A stretch of DNA of 64,000 nucleotides from Lithospermum erythrorhizon (taxonomy: Eukaryota > Streptophyta > Magnoliopsida > Boraginales > Boraginaceae): assembly GCA_019722365.1 (NCBI GenBank), contig JADFUC010000925.1, positions 186,001 through 250,000 of the forward strand. Direction: 5' to 3'. Position numbers and translations under genes: made by a program. Numbering within the stretch: position 1 is the stretch's first letter; every line of letters begins with the position of its first letter. Under the pieces are notes generated by a model. The model did no database searches and was not told the origin of the DNA. It was given only the letters and a program-made list of their open reading frames with translations. This document shows positions 48,587-61,000 of this stretch, piece by piece.

Positions 48587-51500
48587 CACAAAATTTGTAA
48601 TCATTGTTACCGTTTCGTTGGATTCTTCATTTTTTTTATAACGTTAAAGAACGTCCATTTTCTAAAAAAAATAGATATATGAGCACTAAAAGATTCAGAA
48701 TATATTTTCTAAAAAATTAACACAAGTTCGTATTAAATCACTAAATTAACACAAGTTCATATTAAATCACACAATTAACCATTTATATCAAGATAAATTA
48801 TAAACATATTATTTATAAAATAGGTTATGAAATAAATTATTTATACAACAAATTAATTATATATGCTGATTATAAATTAATTATAAACAAAATTATAAAA
48901 ACAAAATTACTCAAAAAATATAAACATAAATTAAAGTAAATTACGTAACATAAATTAAAATATAAATAAATTTAGTAAAGAAATGACAAGGCCTTAAAAA
49001 AGATTAAAAGAGAAAAAAGATGAAAAGAGAGAAAAAGGGAAAGAGTCGCTATCAAGGCTTTGGGAATCAACCACCATTATTGTCCATTCATAGCGCTATC
49101 GACCGCTGGCCGCAAAACCGCTATTTATCACATACGTGCCGTTATTCCAATCTGCGCGCCAAATATGGAACTATCAAGAAAATATCTTAATCTGGTGTTT
49201 AGGATGAAATGTGTTTTCGCTTGTAATCGACTATGTTCAGAGAAATGTAAAAGTCGGTTATCTTTATTGACGGACACGTTGGCCGTGTGAGTAAATTATT
49301 TACTATAATGCGGCACAAGACCGACACAGAGTGAACATAATATTCTACAAATTACGGGGTCGTGTGAACTTCACAATTAAGAAAAAAAGCTGCAACCTCA
49401 CATAGTAGATCTAGTTCAGAATTCATCAATCATCCGCATCTTAAAGGCGTAAGTCGTAAGATAGTACACAGAATTAACCAATATCTCAATTTTACACCCG
49501 AACCGAGAATTAAAACCAAATGGCAAATCAGGTTAATAATTAATTCCTTATCAACTGAGATAATAAAAAAGCATGCTGCTGCTTAAAAACTAAACTCGAA
49601 ATATTATTTAGCAAGCCACAATTTTATGTCATGAATGCAAGAGATTAAAAAATCATGTATATTTCTCAGTCATGGTATGTCATAAACCAACATCAATTAA
49701 CTCTAGATATAGTGATAGTCCATATTATGTAGCAAGTGTATGCCATCATTTATTCATTTTGAATAACAACAATCAAAACATGAAGTATCCATATATATGC
49801 ATAATGGAGAGAGCATGCGCATTCAAACTTATAAACTATGGAAAATGACAAGGCGTTATAAATATAATTGTAATTATAAACAGATTATAATTAATAGTAC
49901 TAATATAACTTGGAATAGAAAGAAAAAATAAATGCTAAGGCATTGATTACCTTTCCTGGTCTCCCTAGAGGCTTCCCACTAAGCTTCCTTTGCTTCTTCA
50001 ACATTCCTCCAACTGGTGGACGTCCCCGTCTCTTTCCAGATTGTAATTGTGGCACACCGTTTGAAGCAACCAGAGGAACTGATACCACGCCATTAGTAGA
50101 ACCAACTGTATATTGTTGTGGAATCAAAGCACCACCAACATTGTTCCCTGGATTAGTCATGACCATACTAACAGGGACAGCAGAAGTTACTATCCCCAAT
50201 GCTGCATTCTTCGGCTTCCTGCCACGTTTCTTGGGTTGTTGCTGCAAGCCCAATGTACCATTCGGAGCAGCAACTGGAACTGCATTGATAACCACATTTC
50301 TTTTGGGCCTTCCTCTTGGTCTACCAGTGCCACTAGCAAGAGCTGGAGCCCCAACGGGAACTTGAACAGGCAAAACACCTGGTGCAGGTGGTGCAACAGA
50401 GGGCTCATTCTTTCGTGGCCGTCCCGGTCCTCTTTTAGGTGCACTCTGTGCAACTACTCCAGACACCCCCTGCCCTACAACCGATTCCATCATCCCCTGC
50501 CCTACACCGGATTCCATCACCTGCTGCCCTACACCTGATTTAATCACCCCCTGCCCTAAACTGGCCCCGGTGGAGGCAGATTTAGGGGGTCGGCCTCGCC
50601 GTTTCTTGGTCTGGGAGACCTCAACTGAAGGCACATCTGACAGCCCAAGAGAAACCAACATGGCATCTGACCCAGATATGGCACCATTCCCTTCAGCAGG
50701 TGTAACTACGATGTTGGGCACCACCGAAAGGGCATTCCCAATGCCCTGATGAGCTACCGGAGCAACAAAAGAACCATGTTTTTCATTCTGATCCAAGCCA
50801 ACAGGCCCATCATAGTAATTCTGATAATCATACTGAACTGTCCCAAAATTATTGTCACCAAATGTCCCAAAATTCTTGTCACCTAAAGTTTCGGAATAGG
50901 AGATCACAGTAGCACCACCTCCTCCACCATTGTGAGTGGCGGCAGCATTAGGAGGAGGAGCATGAAAAGGAGGCTGGGGTGGAGGTGGAGAAGATATAGA
51001 AGGCAACGTATAGGACCTCTTGAGAAGCATAATTTGTCCACTATTCTTCAACCTCTTCATGTGATAAGTCAACAACTCAGAATGATTCGACGGAAGATTC
51101 TTGAAAACTCGATCTATGTATTTTGAAATAGCTTGTTTGCTAGATCCTTCACTTTCATTCAAGGCAATTATTGCGGTTGTAATCATCTGCAAAATCACAA
51201 ATAAAACGAACCAAGAAAAAATGAGAAAAAGATTTGAGTCTTTTCAATTTCCAACTCATAACAAACACAACCACCATCCCAAAACATTGTCAAGTCCGAA
51301 ATTAACAAACTTCTTAGAATTGACACAAAACTTCGATTTAAATCAAAATTGTTATGTTAAACTGTAAATGGTAAATCACATTAAAAATTCAATCTTTTTG
51401 ATATATTACCTACCAAATACTCATATTGTACAGACACAAAAATATTCGAGTCTAAATTTAAAAAATCAACTATCAAAATTCAAATCTTCACAATCTTTTT

Positions 51501-52161
51501 GGTAGAAGTAAAAAACATGAAATATAAACAACCAAAATAAAAACAGGGCTTTTACAACATATATAAAATCACTTTAAATTCAAAATTTAAAACCCAATCA
51601 ACAAAATTCCAAAAACAATGTATAAAAACAGGGTTTTTTACCACAATTATTAACACTTTAATAGTAAAAATTTAAACTTCAATGAAAATTGAAACTTGAC
51701 ATTCTTTTTTGGACAAAAATAGCATAAAATGAAGTATAAAAACAGCGTTTTTACCACACATATAAACACTTCAATTGTAAAATTTAAAACTTCAAACAAG
51801 AAAAATTCAAAATTGACAATCTTTTTGGGACATAGAACAACATAAAACATTAAAAAAAAGGTTTTTACAACATATACCACATATATAAAAACACTTCAAA
51901 TGTAAAATTTAATAAACCACCCAACAAAATTCAAAACATGACAATCTTTTTGGGACATAAAACATAAAGAACAAAAAATAAAGTGAGAGTGTTTACATGT
52001 TCATAAGGAGGGTTTTGAGCAGGTGTAGAAGGTAGTTGATTGAGGAAGAGGGTGGTGGTAGGGGTGGGGGGGGGGGGGGTGGGGTGGGGTAGGTGGTGGT
52101 TGGGAATGGAGGCTTGTGTGAAGAGTTGATCCATGGGGATGGAGAATTGATGTGGGTCCAT
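47543..52161 (-). CDS. Linker-histone (H15) domain AT-hook protein, HON4/HON5-like
   Basis: Four exons on the minus strand: 51997-52161, 49951-51186, 47755-47823, 47543-47659. 1,587 nt, 528 residues, all in frame. The N-terminal 55 residues are Pro/Thr-rich. Exon 2 starts at MITTAIIALNESEGSS and holds the histone H1/H5 winged-helix fold (SKQAISKYIDRVFKNLP, LLTYHMKRLKNSGQI). Then come about six AT-hooks: KKRRGRPPKS, KRGPGRPRKN, GRPRGRPKRN, KKRGRKPKN, KRRGRPPVG and KPLGRPGK. A 9-residue repeat (GQGVIKSGV, GQQVMESGV, GQGMMESVV) lies between hooks. The last exons (LRSKLEYLQSRIREYLTIIK, ALQHLEELATAGF) give a short helical tail. It is expected to bind AT-rich DNA in the nucleus. Intron 2 is 2.1 kb. 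Confidence 0.9.
48521..48584. repeat. (AT)32 microsatellite
   Basis: 64 bp of perfect AT dinucleotides in intron 2 of the AT-hook gene. It is self-complementary and prone to cruciform formation and length change. Confidence 0.95.
52051..52098 (-). other. Coding-exon G-rich run (quadruplex-prone)
   Basis: The plus strand carries a 14-base G run at 52066-52079 flanked by GGGG and GGTGG blocks. This is the template strand of exon 1 of the AT-hook gene; the coding strand encodes Pro/Thr runs (PTPPPPTPTTT). At least five G-tracts lie within 50 bp. Confidence 0.85.
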
Positions 52162-53344
52162 GTTTTACCTAATACTGTACTATAATGCATACAATAATCA
52201 AACTTTGTATTTTTATCACTTTCTAGACAGAGAATATATCAATTTGTAGAGAGAGAAGAAGAGAAAATTTAGTTGAAGTGATAAAGATTGAAGCTTTGGA
52301 GTAGCTCACTGAATACTCAATAATCAAATAACTAAAATTATTATTGAGGTTTATTAATAAAAGGAAATTTTAAACATTAATTGGTTAATTTTTTTAATAA
52401 ATATAAAATTTATATAATTAAATTTATTTTCAAAATACTTTCATAATATTTTTTTTAATTTTTAAAATGTAGTTTAAAATAATTCATTATTTGATAACAT
52501 AAAATTTATAACTACATTCATCTAAAATAAGTTCTATAATATTTTTTATATACTTTTCAAAATATAATTTAATAATAATCAATTACATAATGAAGTAGGC
52601 ATAAGTGTAACTAAAAGTACACGGAAATCGTAAAATTAATCAATAAAATGACTATTTTATCTCTACACTTACAAATATTAGGGTTAAAATAGTAATTACA
52701 TATGATATTCCTTTATTGTTTGAGGTGTGATTATAGCAGCAGTGGGGTGGTTTGGGCTTTATTTTATTTTTCCTCTTTTATTGCAACTAAATTTGGGTTG
52801 ACTTTGACATTTATTATGTACTTAATGGATCTTATGTTGAGCATAAATAAAGCCTTGTTTGTTTGCTTTGGAAAGCAGCATGAGAATCTAAGAAGTTGAA
52901 GGGGGAATGAAACAAGATTATATCCATTAATACCTTGATTCAGGATCTAAGAATTTCAGGGGGGAAAAAACATATCTAACTATCTAACAACTTTTTATCG
53001 GTATTATGTACCATTCATCTTTAACTGTTTCGATTTCATGGAGTATATAATAGTTAGATTGGTGCACTGCCACTACATTTCTTCAGGGGCATAAAAGTAA
53101 TTTCCAAGACCTTGGAAATATATTTGTTTCGACAGATGTAAAATATTTCCTTATTTCCTCTTATTTGATTCTTTATTTAAACATAGAAATGAAATTGGTA
53201 ACATCGGATTTTTAACATAATACTTTTACTAGATGACGGGCCCCGTCAATATGAGACTATCTAATACGAAACTAACCGTTATTATATCATCAAAAGATTC
53301 ACAATCAGTCAACATTAGTTTTGAAATACATGAGTTATTAATGA
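52162..53344. other. Upstream region of the AT-hook gene
   Basis: 5' flank of the AT-hook gene. It includes an AGAGAGAAGAAGAGA stretch near 52250, likely 5' UTR, and then AT-rich DNA. No gene is seen. Confidence 0.5.
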
Positions 53345-54946
53345 AATGTATACCCGTCATTGGTCTCATCGTGCACATAGGTTAACAAATAACTGTCATC
53401 TTCTTTAGTCGCATTCTTAGAAGGAACAAATACAACTTCTGACCCAAATATATTTCATCCAAACTCACGTTGTCACACTTTTGAGTGTCATGATCATATT
53501 TGCACTGTACGATTCCAGTTTTATCGAAACCACTTGCATACATATATCGTGATTTCCTAATAAGGAATATGTTTTGTCAAGGTCCTTAACTCTCTTTATT
53601 ATTAATCTCTAAATAAATATTGAAAAAGAATTACATACCGTGCCATGTAATTTTCTTTGATCTCTGTGTAATCTATTTTATTTTCAGATATTGAGGCCAT
53701 TTGGCTAAGCTTATTTTTTTCAACTTATAAATGATTAACTTATAAGTGACAATGCAACTTATAAATATTTTATAGGTGAACAACTTATAAGTGATAGTAA
53801 AATAATGACATGTTCATTAACGTAGTTTTATAAATAGACGGTTGAAATGATTTATAAGGACACGTTTCATTTATATCACTTTTCTAAGATTTAAAATATA
53901 TAGGATAATGCAAGAACTACTGACGAAAACCAAAGCTTATAAATGAAGAAAAAAATTATGAAAAAATTAAGAATTGTTACTTTTTTATTTTCAACTTATA
54001 AGTTAGTTGAATTGTTAATTAAACATTTCTTCATTTGCCCAAATCAACTTATAAGTTGATTTTGGATCAAAATGTTTCTAGCCAAACACCCATCTCTTGT
54101 ACCCGAAAGTTGATTGTTACCATGATATTAGTATGGCATTGTCCTTATGCACAAGCTTTAATTATGTGCAATGTTCAGTAACAATAAAGTGATAAAATAC
54201 TTAGAACTCAGGAAACGAGAGTGTAACACTTTCACTAACAAGTGCACGACAGAGAATCTATGATTTATAGAGATCGAAATATTTTTAGCATGTTCAACTG
54301 GACATTTTGTAACCATAAAGGACATTTTTGTTATCACCGACCTCCCAAGAATCACTTTTAAAAGTGTCGATTGTAAGAAGCTCTCAGACGATTTTTAATT
54401 AGTACTTAATCATGAACTTATTAATGTCAAAATAGAGGATTATTAAATTATTTGGACTATTAGAATCAATTTGGAGAAATAAAGCAGATGATGATTCCCA
54501 TTTGTCTTTTGATTATGTTTAGGCATCATGTCCCTTTGATGGTTTGCTCTAGCTACCTCATATCCAACGATCAACATATGTAAGTGTTCTAAATAATAAA
54601 TATTTAAGTCCAAATATAAGAGATGTTTATTTTCATCGCGCGAAAGACGAAAATCGCTCATCAACAAACCACCGACCTCGGCATCTATTTTTGCTTTGAC
54701 GTAAAAGGAAAAAAGGACTTAATTTTAAGAGAGTCCACTATTTAATAGTAGTAATAAGTATATAATTGTTAATTTATTCCCATAATAAGTATATAATTGT
54801 TAAGGGGAGATCCATGATAATAACATAATTCTCAGTAATGCAAAAATCATGCATGTATGTTGGATCACTTATAGAACCATAAGGAGCAATTACTCTATAA
54901 GTCATGTATGGCCTTGTGTATGCTGTTCCAAAAACAAACCATTGTC
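53345..54946 (-). pseudogene. Carotenoid cleavage dioxygenase (CCD) remnant
   Basis: Two minus-strand blocks. Upstream block 54801-54946 reads FGTAYTRPYMTYRVIAP, then YMHDFCITENYVIIMDLPL. The MHDF.ITENY string is the CCD/RPE65 family core holding an iron-ligand His. Downstream block about 53349-53560 reads RYMYASGFDKTGIV, FGSEVVFVPSKNATKEDDSY and LLTYVHDE, the family's C-terminal beta-propeller region. The 1.2 kb between them should hold several further blades but gives only unclear fragments, and the frame changes inside the second block. No N-terminal half was found upstream. It is therefore a partial, broken copy; which CCD class is uncertain. Confidence 0.72.
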
Positions 54947-57000
54947 CTACATATAAACGATGTACACAAGAGGTATGAAAAACATTTAAACAATGTTAAC
55001 TGCCTTAATTTTCACCAAGGAAAGATAAAATACAAGAAAGAATCTCAACCTTGAAAACAAGAGATATACCATCAATCTTGTGCAAAATATTTTTTATGTT
55101 GTTTGCAACCTTGGAGTATAGCTCGACTGACTCCTGATCAAGTAAATGAACACATAAAATGAAAGCATTATAAGCAATATAATATATTTAGACATCAACA
55201 ACATGAGATCATTCACATCTCACCATATTCTTGAACAAAATCAAGATAAAGCTTTTGATGTCAAGCATGATATTCAATTTTCTAGGTGTATTTCTCTTCT
55301 AATTTCTGAGTTGCGAACCCATTTATGTAGCATAAAAAATCAGTTAATTAATCCATTGTTTAACACTTCTCAATATATAAATTTTCAAAACTCAATCCGT
55401 CCGTGTTTCATGTACACACTTATTATGAGCTCCTAAAACGGAAGAAAACACCTTATTAAATTATTGGTAGTTATAAGCATTATAAGCAACAAAATATGAT
55501 TGAGACATATTATCAACAACAAGGGAGCATTACCAATCACTGTCATCATTCTTAAACAAAATCAATCAAAGATGTTTGCAATAAAAATATTTATCCAAAC
55601 CTGTTTTAAATATAATCCTGTGTATCATTTCACCTATATACACATCATATAAAAGCAATAAATGTTTGATCACAAAGTGAATGCAAAATTATTCGATGAA
55701 CTATCTCAAACGGCAACATTTCAAACAACTAAAACATCTTTGAACATGTTATTGCTATACCATTTTTGAGAGGATAATAAGATATAGTAATTGAATTTGT
55801 TTGCAATAAATAAATGGAAGGAAAAACTCTAGAAGTAATTGAGGAGATTGATTCTCTATACCACAACTTAAGCATCAAAATTATCAAATGTTACCGCTTA
55901 ATTTGTCTAAATAAATCTCAATTTATATAGGTCTGTAACATAATCCCAAAATCTCAATTACACGATTATTAATATTATACGTAATTTTAACACATAACGG
56001 ATCACGACATACCCACCATTGTTTAATAGAGCTAATAGATATTACCTGGATAATTGTCTAAATAATTACTTCAATCGGTACAGTTATCTCTCGCTTCATG
56101 TAATTTTTTAGACATGCTGTTGATAACGTTTATTTTATTTTTTTTATTTTAAAGACCCACCCATTCACTTTATACCTAATCGAATCCAGACTTCTAAATC
56201 ACCTAAATACCTCCAACCACTGCGTCATTGAATGCCTCCTCAAGTTTGATAATGTTTTCAGACATTTAATTTTGAAACGATACGTATATATATGTATTGT
56301 ATAGAATCTCAATCCCTCATCACCATCTCGACTTAACCATCCATCGCCAAGATTTCAGAATCTATCAGAACGATTAATATTAATATAATAATAAACATCT
56401 ACTAATGACCATACTGAGGAAGAATATTGAACAATATTCTTACAAGGTCAACTAAATTTAACTAACAAAATTGAACACAAACAATAATAATAATAATAAT
56501 ATTTATAAAAAAAAACTAATTACACATCACCAAATTTTGAAGCCTACCACCTTCAACCAAAATATTTTGAGGCTCAGATATGTGAATAATGTGATAGTTA
56601 TGAGGCAAAAATAAGAGATCCATGTCATGGCTCAGATCTTAGATAATTATCAGGCTCAATAATTTTTGTTTGTTTATGGATTCCTAATCAGTTTGGGATA
56701 TGAATTATCTGGGTTGGTAATGGTATGGAAGAATCGAGAATAAAGGCTGAGGCAGAGTATGATCGTGCGTAAAAAAGAAAAAAAATATTTTGTATGACCG
56801 CACATGAAGGGCACGCGATGCACTCTTTATATATCACCATAGATAATATTGATTTCTCATCTTTTTCATAGTCAAGATTTCACAACGAAAATTAAAAAAT
56901 GTCAATACAATGAATTGGATGAGTATGCTTTCACATCCATTCAAACCAAATCAGTATATAACATATCATTTACAAATCAGTGATCACTGTACATGAAATC
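54947..57000. other. AT-rich intergenic DNA
   Basis: No gene recognised. A plus-strand open stretch at 55203-55436 and the minus-strand segment near 55050-55140 have no known family resemblance. A short AAT microsatellite is at about 56480. Confidence 0.45.
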
Positions 57001-58090
57001 TCTATGATGGTTTTTGTAGAAGATGTTGACTAATGTTGTAATTGGTGTAGCTAATGTGCAGTGGTAAGTGTAGTAATGAAGGAGGTTTCTTGATGTTTTA
57101 ACTTTGCAAATCAACCCCTTCTTCAACACTGGCCAATATTCAGAGACATCAAAGAGAAATTAAAGATTACAATAACATTTTTAGGATCTCGACCTCAAAT
57201 CTTATACAAGATGTATGGATTATAGTGCAGTAGAGTTTTATCAATATCATACAAATTCCTAAACGAAACCTAACCAAGCCTTATCCTGCGATTAACTATA
57301 TGGATACGACGACAGGTTCACCTAAAAGCTAGCATAACCTTCAGCATACAGGAGCTTCTGCTATACAAAGATGTGATATAATGATAATGATTGATACATT
57401 TGGGTTAATTGTTGAATGTATATTCAACTTTGGACTAGCTCTTTGTACTACAATGAATAAGTTTCAACTAAATTCAATTGCTACTGGTCTATTTTCTATA
57501 ACTGCCAGTCTGCCACATATCCAAATTAGCAGTAATGTACCTTCTTCACCCGACGGATCAAACTTTTTGAAGTTAGTAGGCATCTTGTAGATAGATGGAT
57601 GCTCATTGGGTTTAATTTCCCCCGGACTGTTGGTAACATAGATCTTCTGCATTCAAAAATATAAGACCTACAAACTGTAGGTATCCTTTAGCTCTTTCAC
57701 TAACAACGACGGATTCTTTGAGAAAATAGATGCAGGCTTTCATTCAGTTAAAGGGTCAGACCATCATGCCCGAATAACAGCACAGATGGGTCAAGGAAGC
57801 CAGGAACATGGCACCCATATAAGGTCCTCCAACTCCAAAGCAATTATGTTCTCCTTCCCGAGCCAGATACAGACGAATAAACTCAATCTTAGAGTGCACT
57901 TCCCTGCTCATCTATGAGGCAGCATATAATCGATTTCGAAAATCCAGCAAAAAGATAGAAAGATGAATGTCTTCTTTGTACTAAAACTACCACTGCTTAG
58001 CTGTTTGTAACTTGGGCATTCTCTGGGGTTTTTTCAGAATTGAGAAAGCATGATCAACAGTCTTCATGACCAGGTTCACCAGTCAATCAT
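57001..58090 (-). other. 3' flank of the DExH helicase gene
   Basis: Downstream of the helicase stop. Part is presumably 3' UTR. A minus-strand open stretch at 57464-57652 is unassigned. No second gene is supported. Confidence 0.4.
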
Positions 58091-61000
58091 CTAAAGCTTC
58101 ACAGCAGCACTTTTTTCCGCTTCCTTCTTACTGTTACAAGGCTGGCCAGTGAAATCCATCCCATTAAACATAACAATTGCAAGGAACTTGTTATTTTTCG
58201 ATTGCTTTGTCTTATAGATAGGAGTCTGATGTCCTGCCCTGACGAGCATATTTTGGAGTTGAGACTTTGAATTATTTCCACCGGCACCATTTGCCAACAA
58301 TCTGCCAGCTTGCAACTCTTTCTCAGCCTTCTTGGGTATTGCTGGCTTATAAGCATAGACAAACTTACCCTCACATTGATCTTCCCTGACCAGAAGCCTC
58401 ACGGCTGACAGTAGCTCGCTATGATTTCCTATGGCCAACTTCGGATTTAAAAGCTGACACAAAAGAAAGAAGGTTCTTCACATTAATTAAAATTCAAGAA
58501 ATCCCCAAACCAAGAAAGAGGTGTTCTTAAAGATTTGTTAAAAATTCAACAAAACAACCAGGAAGGGAGTTGTTACTGGAGTGACATACCTTCATCTGAA
58601 CGAATTCATCTAGTTCTGTTTTCAGCCTCAAATATGTATCAGCTAAGCTACGCCGAGTAAAAAACTCCAAGTATCCCCCGAGCATTGTCAGGTGGCCATA
58701 TCTCGATTCCTGTCAAAGAATGGAGCAAAGAACATTCTTACATAGTGAAACTGACGTATACAGAATGAATAACGAAGGGAAGTTTTAGGACGTTTATTGA
58801 GATGTAAGAATCATTTTGAATAACATAAGGCCTCATGTACTTACAAGACGTGTGGGCAATATGCTTCCACCAAACAATAGCACCATTGAGTCTGACACAG
58901 CAGTTGAATCCCGGAGAAAGACTGAATTTACTTTCACTTTGTCATTGAATACTAGCCATGGTCGCGGAATTTTAAATTCTTGAGCATTCACAGAATTCTA
59001 ATCATCACATAATTGTAGAGGAAGATAAATAACAATAAAAAATAGTTGGTAAATGTATAAAATAAATGCTAGTTTTAAATATTATCTCAGATAAAAAAAA
59101 TTGAGAGCGTAACCATTTAAGTAACAGAAATTACCGCATAGAGAAGCACTGGACCATCCTCCATTGTTTTTAATGATATTGACTTGTCCTTGTTCTGCAT
59201 GTGTAGACTTCATCAGTTCTTATTCATTGGATAATACACAGAGAAGCAAACCAACATCAATCTCTTAAAGTGAAAAGAAAAGAGAAAATCTGAAATATCA
59301 ATTTTCATTCATATAACAAGACAACATAAGTTGCCCAAAGGCAGGTTTCTCATCCTGCTTCTGTTGTAGTTCATACTTCACAGATGAATTATGGAGTAAT
59401 TATTATACCAACTCTTATTGCTAAAAGCTGATTCTGTCCTAGTTGAACAGAACGATAATCATTTGTATATATGTATATGCATCCATTTACATAGCACTTA
59501 AAATTAAAATTGGAAAAATAAGATCCAGAAAAAGTTCAGTGCAAAATGCAGATTACAATATCAACTAAAACCTAACAACTAAGGCCAGAAAGAAAGAGAA
59601 TAAACTGTAATGGCCACTATTTATTCACCCAATGCCATAATATCCTATTGTCTTTACTTTAAAACTTAACTCATGGAGTATTTTTTTATGGACAGCGAAT
59701 AGAAGTCACTTACCACAACAGAACATATTCCAGGGAACAGACCAGCACAAATAACCGAGCGAATAAGATGATTGTCCTCGCTCCACATATTGCAAGTCTC
59801 CAGATTATCAACTAAACCAATTTCCTTCAGTAAATAGAAGAACTGCTTTCGAAGAGAATCAATAGCTCGAAGAGTTTGAGAAGAAAGAAAGTTATGCCAA
59901 CAGTACTCATGGCCATTTTGCTTCCTCTCTGCCTCTTTCCAGCCATCATATGCTCTAACCAGGGCAAGATGATCGCTGAAGTCACGTGCAGCAAACTGAG
60001 CTTTTGCAGACTCGGCAAGCTGTAAATTATTTAATAGATGTCACGTATAAATTAGTCTACTAACATAAAAACAGTTGTACCAACAGCAAAATCTATCACA
60101 CTTGAAAATTAATATTTTTATCACAAGATGCCAAAGGTTCAAGGTCATCTGTTTCTGTAGCAGTGGCAAACTTCTTCCTTGTGGGGTTGTGGAACACTCA
60201 TCAATCAACTGAAGGTCGGCACGAAATTAATAAAGAAAATGAACTTACATCTTTTTTGTCAAATGGCATCATAAATGGATCTCTAGAACTTAAACCAGCC
60301 ACGACTGTCATGATTGGATCCAAACAATTAAATATAGCACCATATACTAGCATCTTCCCCAGCTTTGGCTCAACTGGAATCATTGATAACTTATGTCCTG
60401 CACAGACCTCTCACATTACTTTCATATTATGTGACCTTAGACAAGGGTACTTCTAGAATATTAGAACATGTCGAAACAAATCTTCAGACGAAATTCAGTT
60501 TCAACTACCTAGTACTGTCAGATTCTCCTTTTCATCCAAAGCGCCAATTGTCTTCAAGTATTCTATGGCATTCTCAACCTGAAAGAGAGTCAAGTGGATA
60601 TCTTCAAAAATCCTTCAAAAACAAATATCTGGAAGAAAGAAAAAAAGTTAACAGATGATCCTACAATCACATGAGCAATGCACGACCACTTTGTCAATTG
60701 AGCTCTTATCGAGAAAGGTATAAGAATTAAAAATGTTGCAATCCTATCACATTGCATACACAATCGTGAGTTTACATGTCCTATTGAGTCCAAGATTTTA
60801 TATTCTCTGGCTTTTGGATATAATGGAACAAATCAAAATGGTTCATTACACTACCTACGGTTTTTATCTTTTGTTAAGTAGTAGATGGCTTTGTACTTCA
60901 TCTTGGGTCAATTTTGGGAACAGCTCTGTTATTGTCAGGTCTACAGATAATCCGACCTCCTCTTCACCTGCTTAGCGGGAGCTCTTCTACATTGGGGCAT

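Noticed and set aside
48413..48604. Open frame with an Ile-Tyr repeat
   Set aside because: It is a translation of the (AT) microsatellite.
49943..50538. Plus-strand Pro/Gly-rich reading frames
   Set aside because: Opposite strand of the AT-hook exon; the minus strand has clear H15 and AT-hook motifs.
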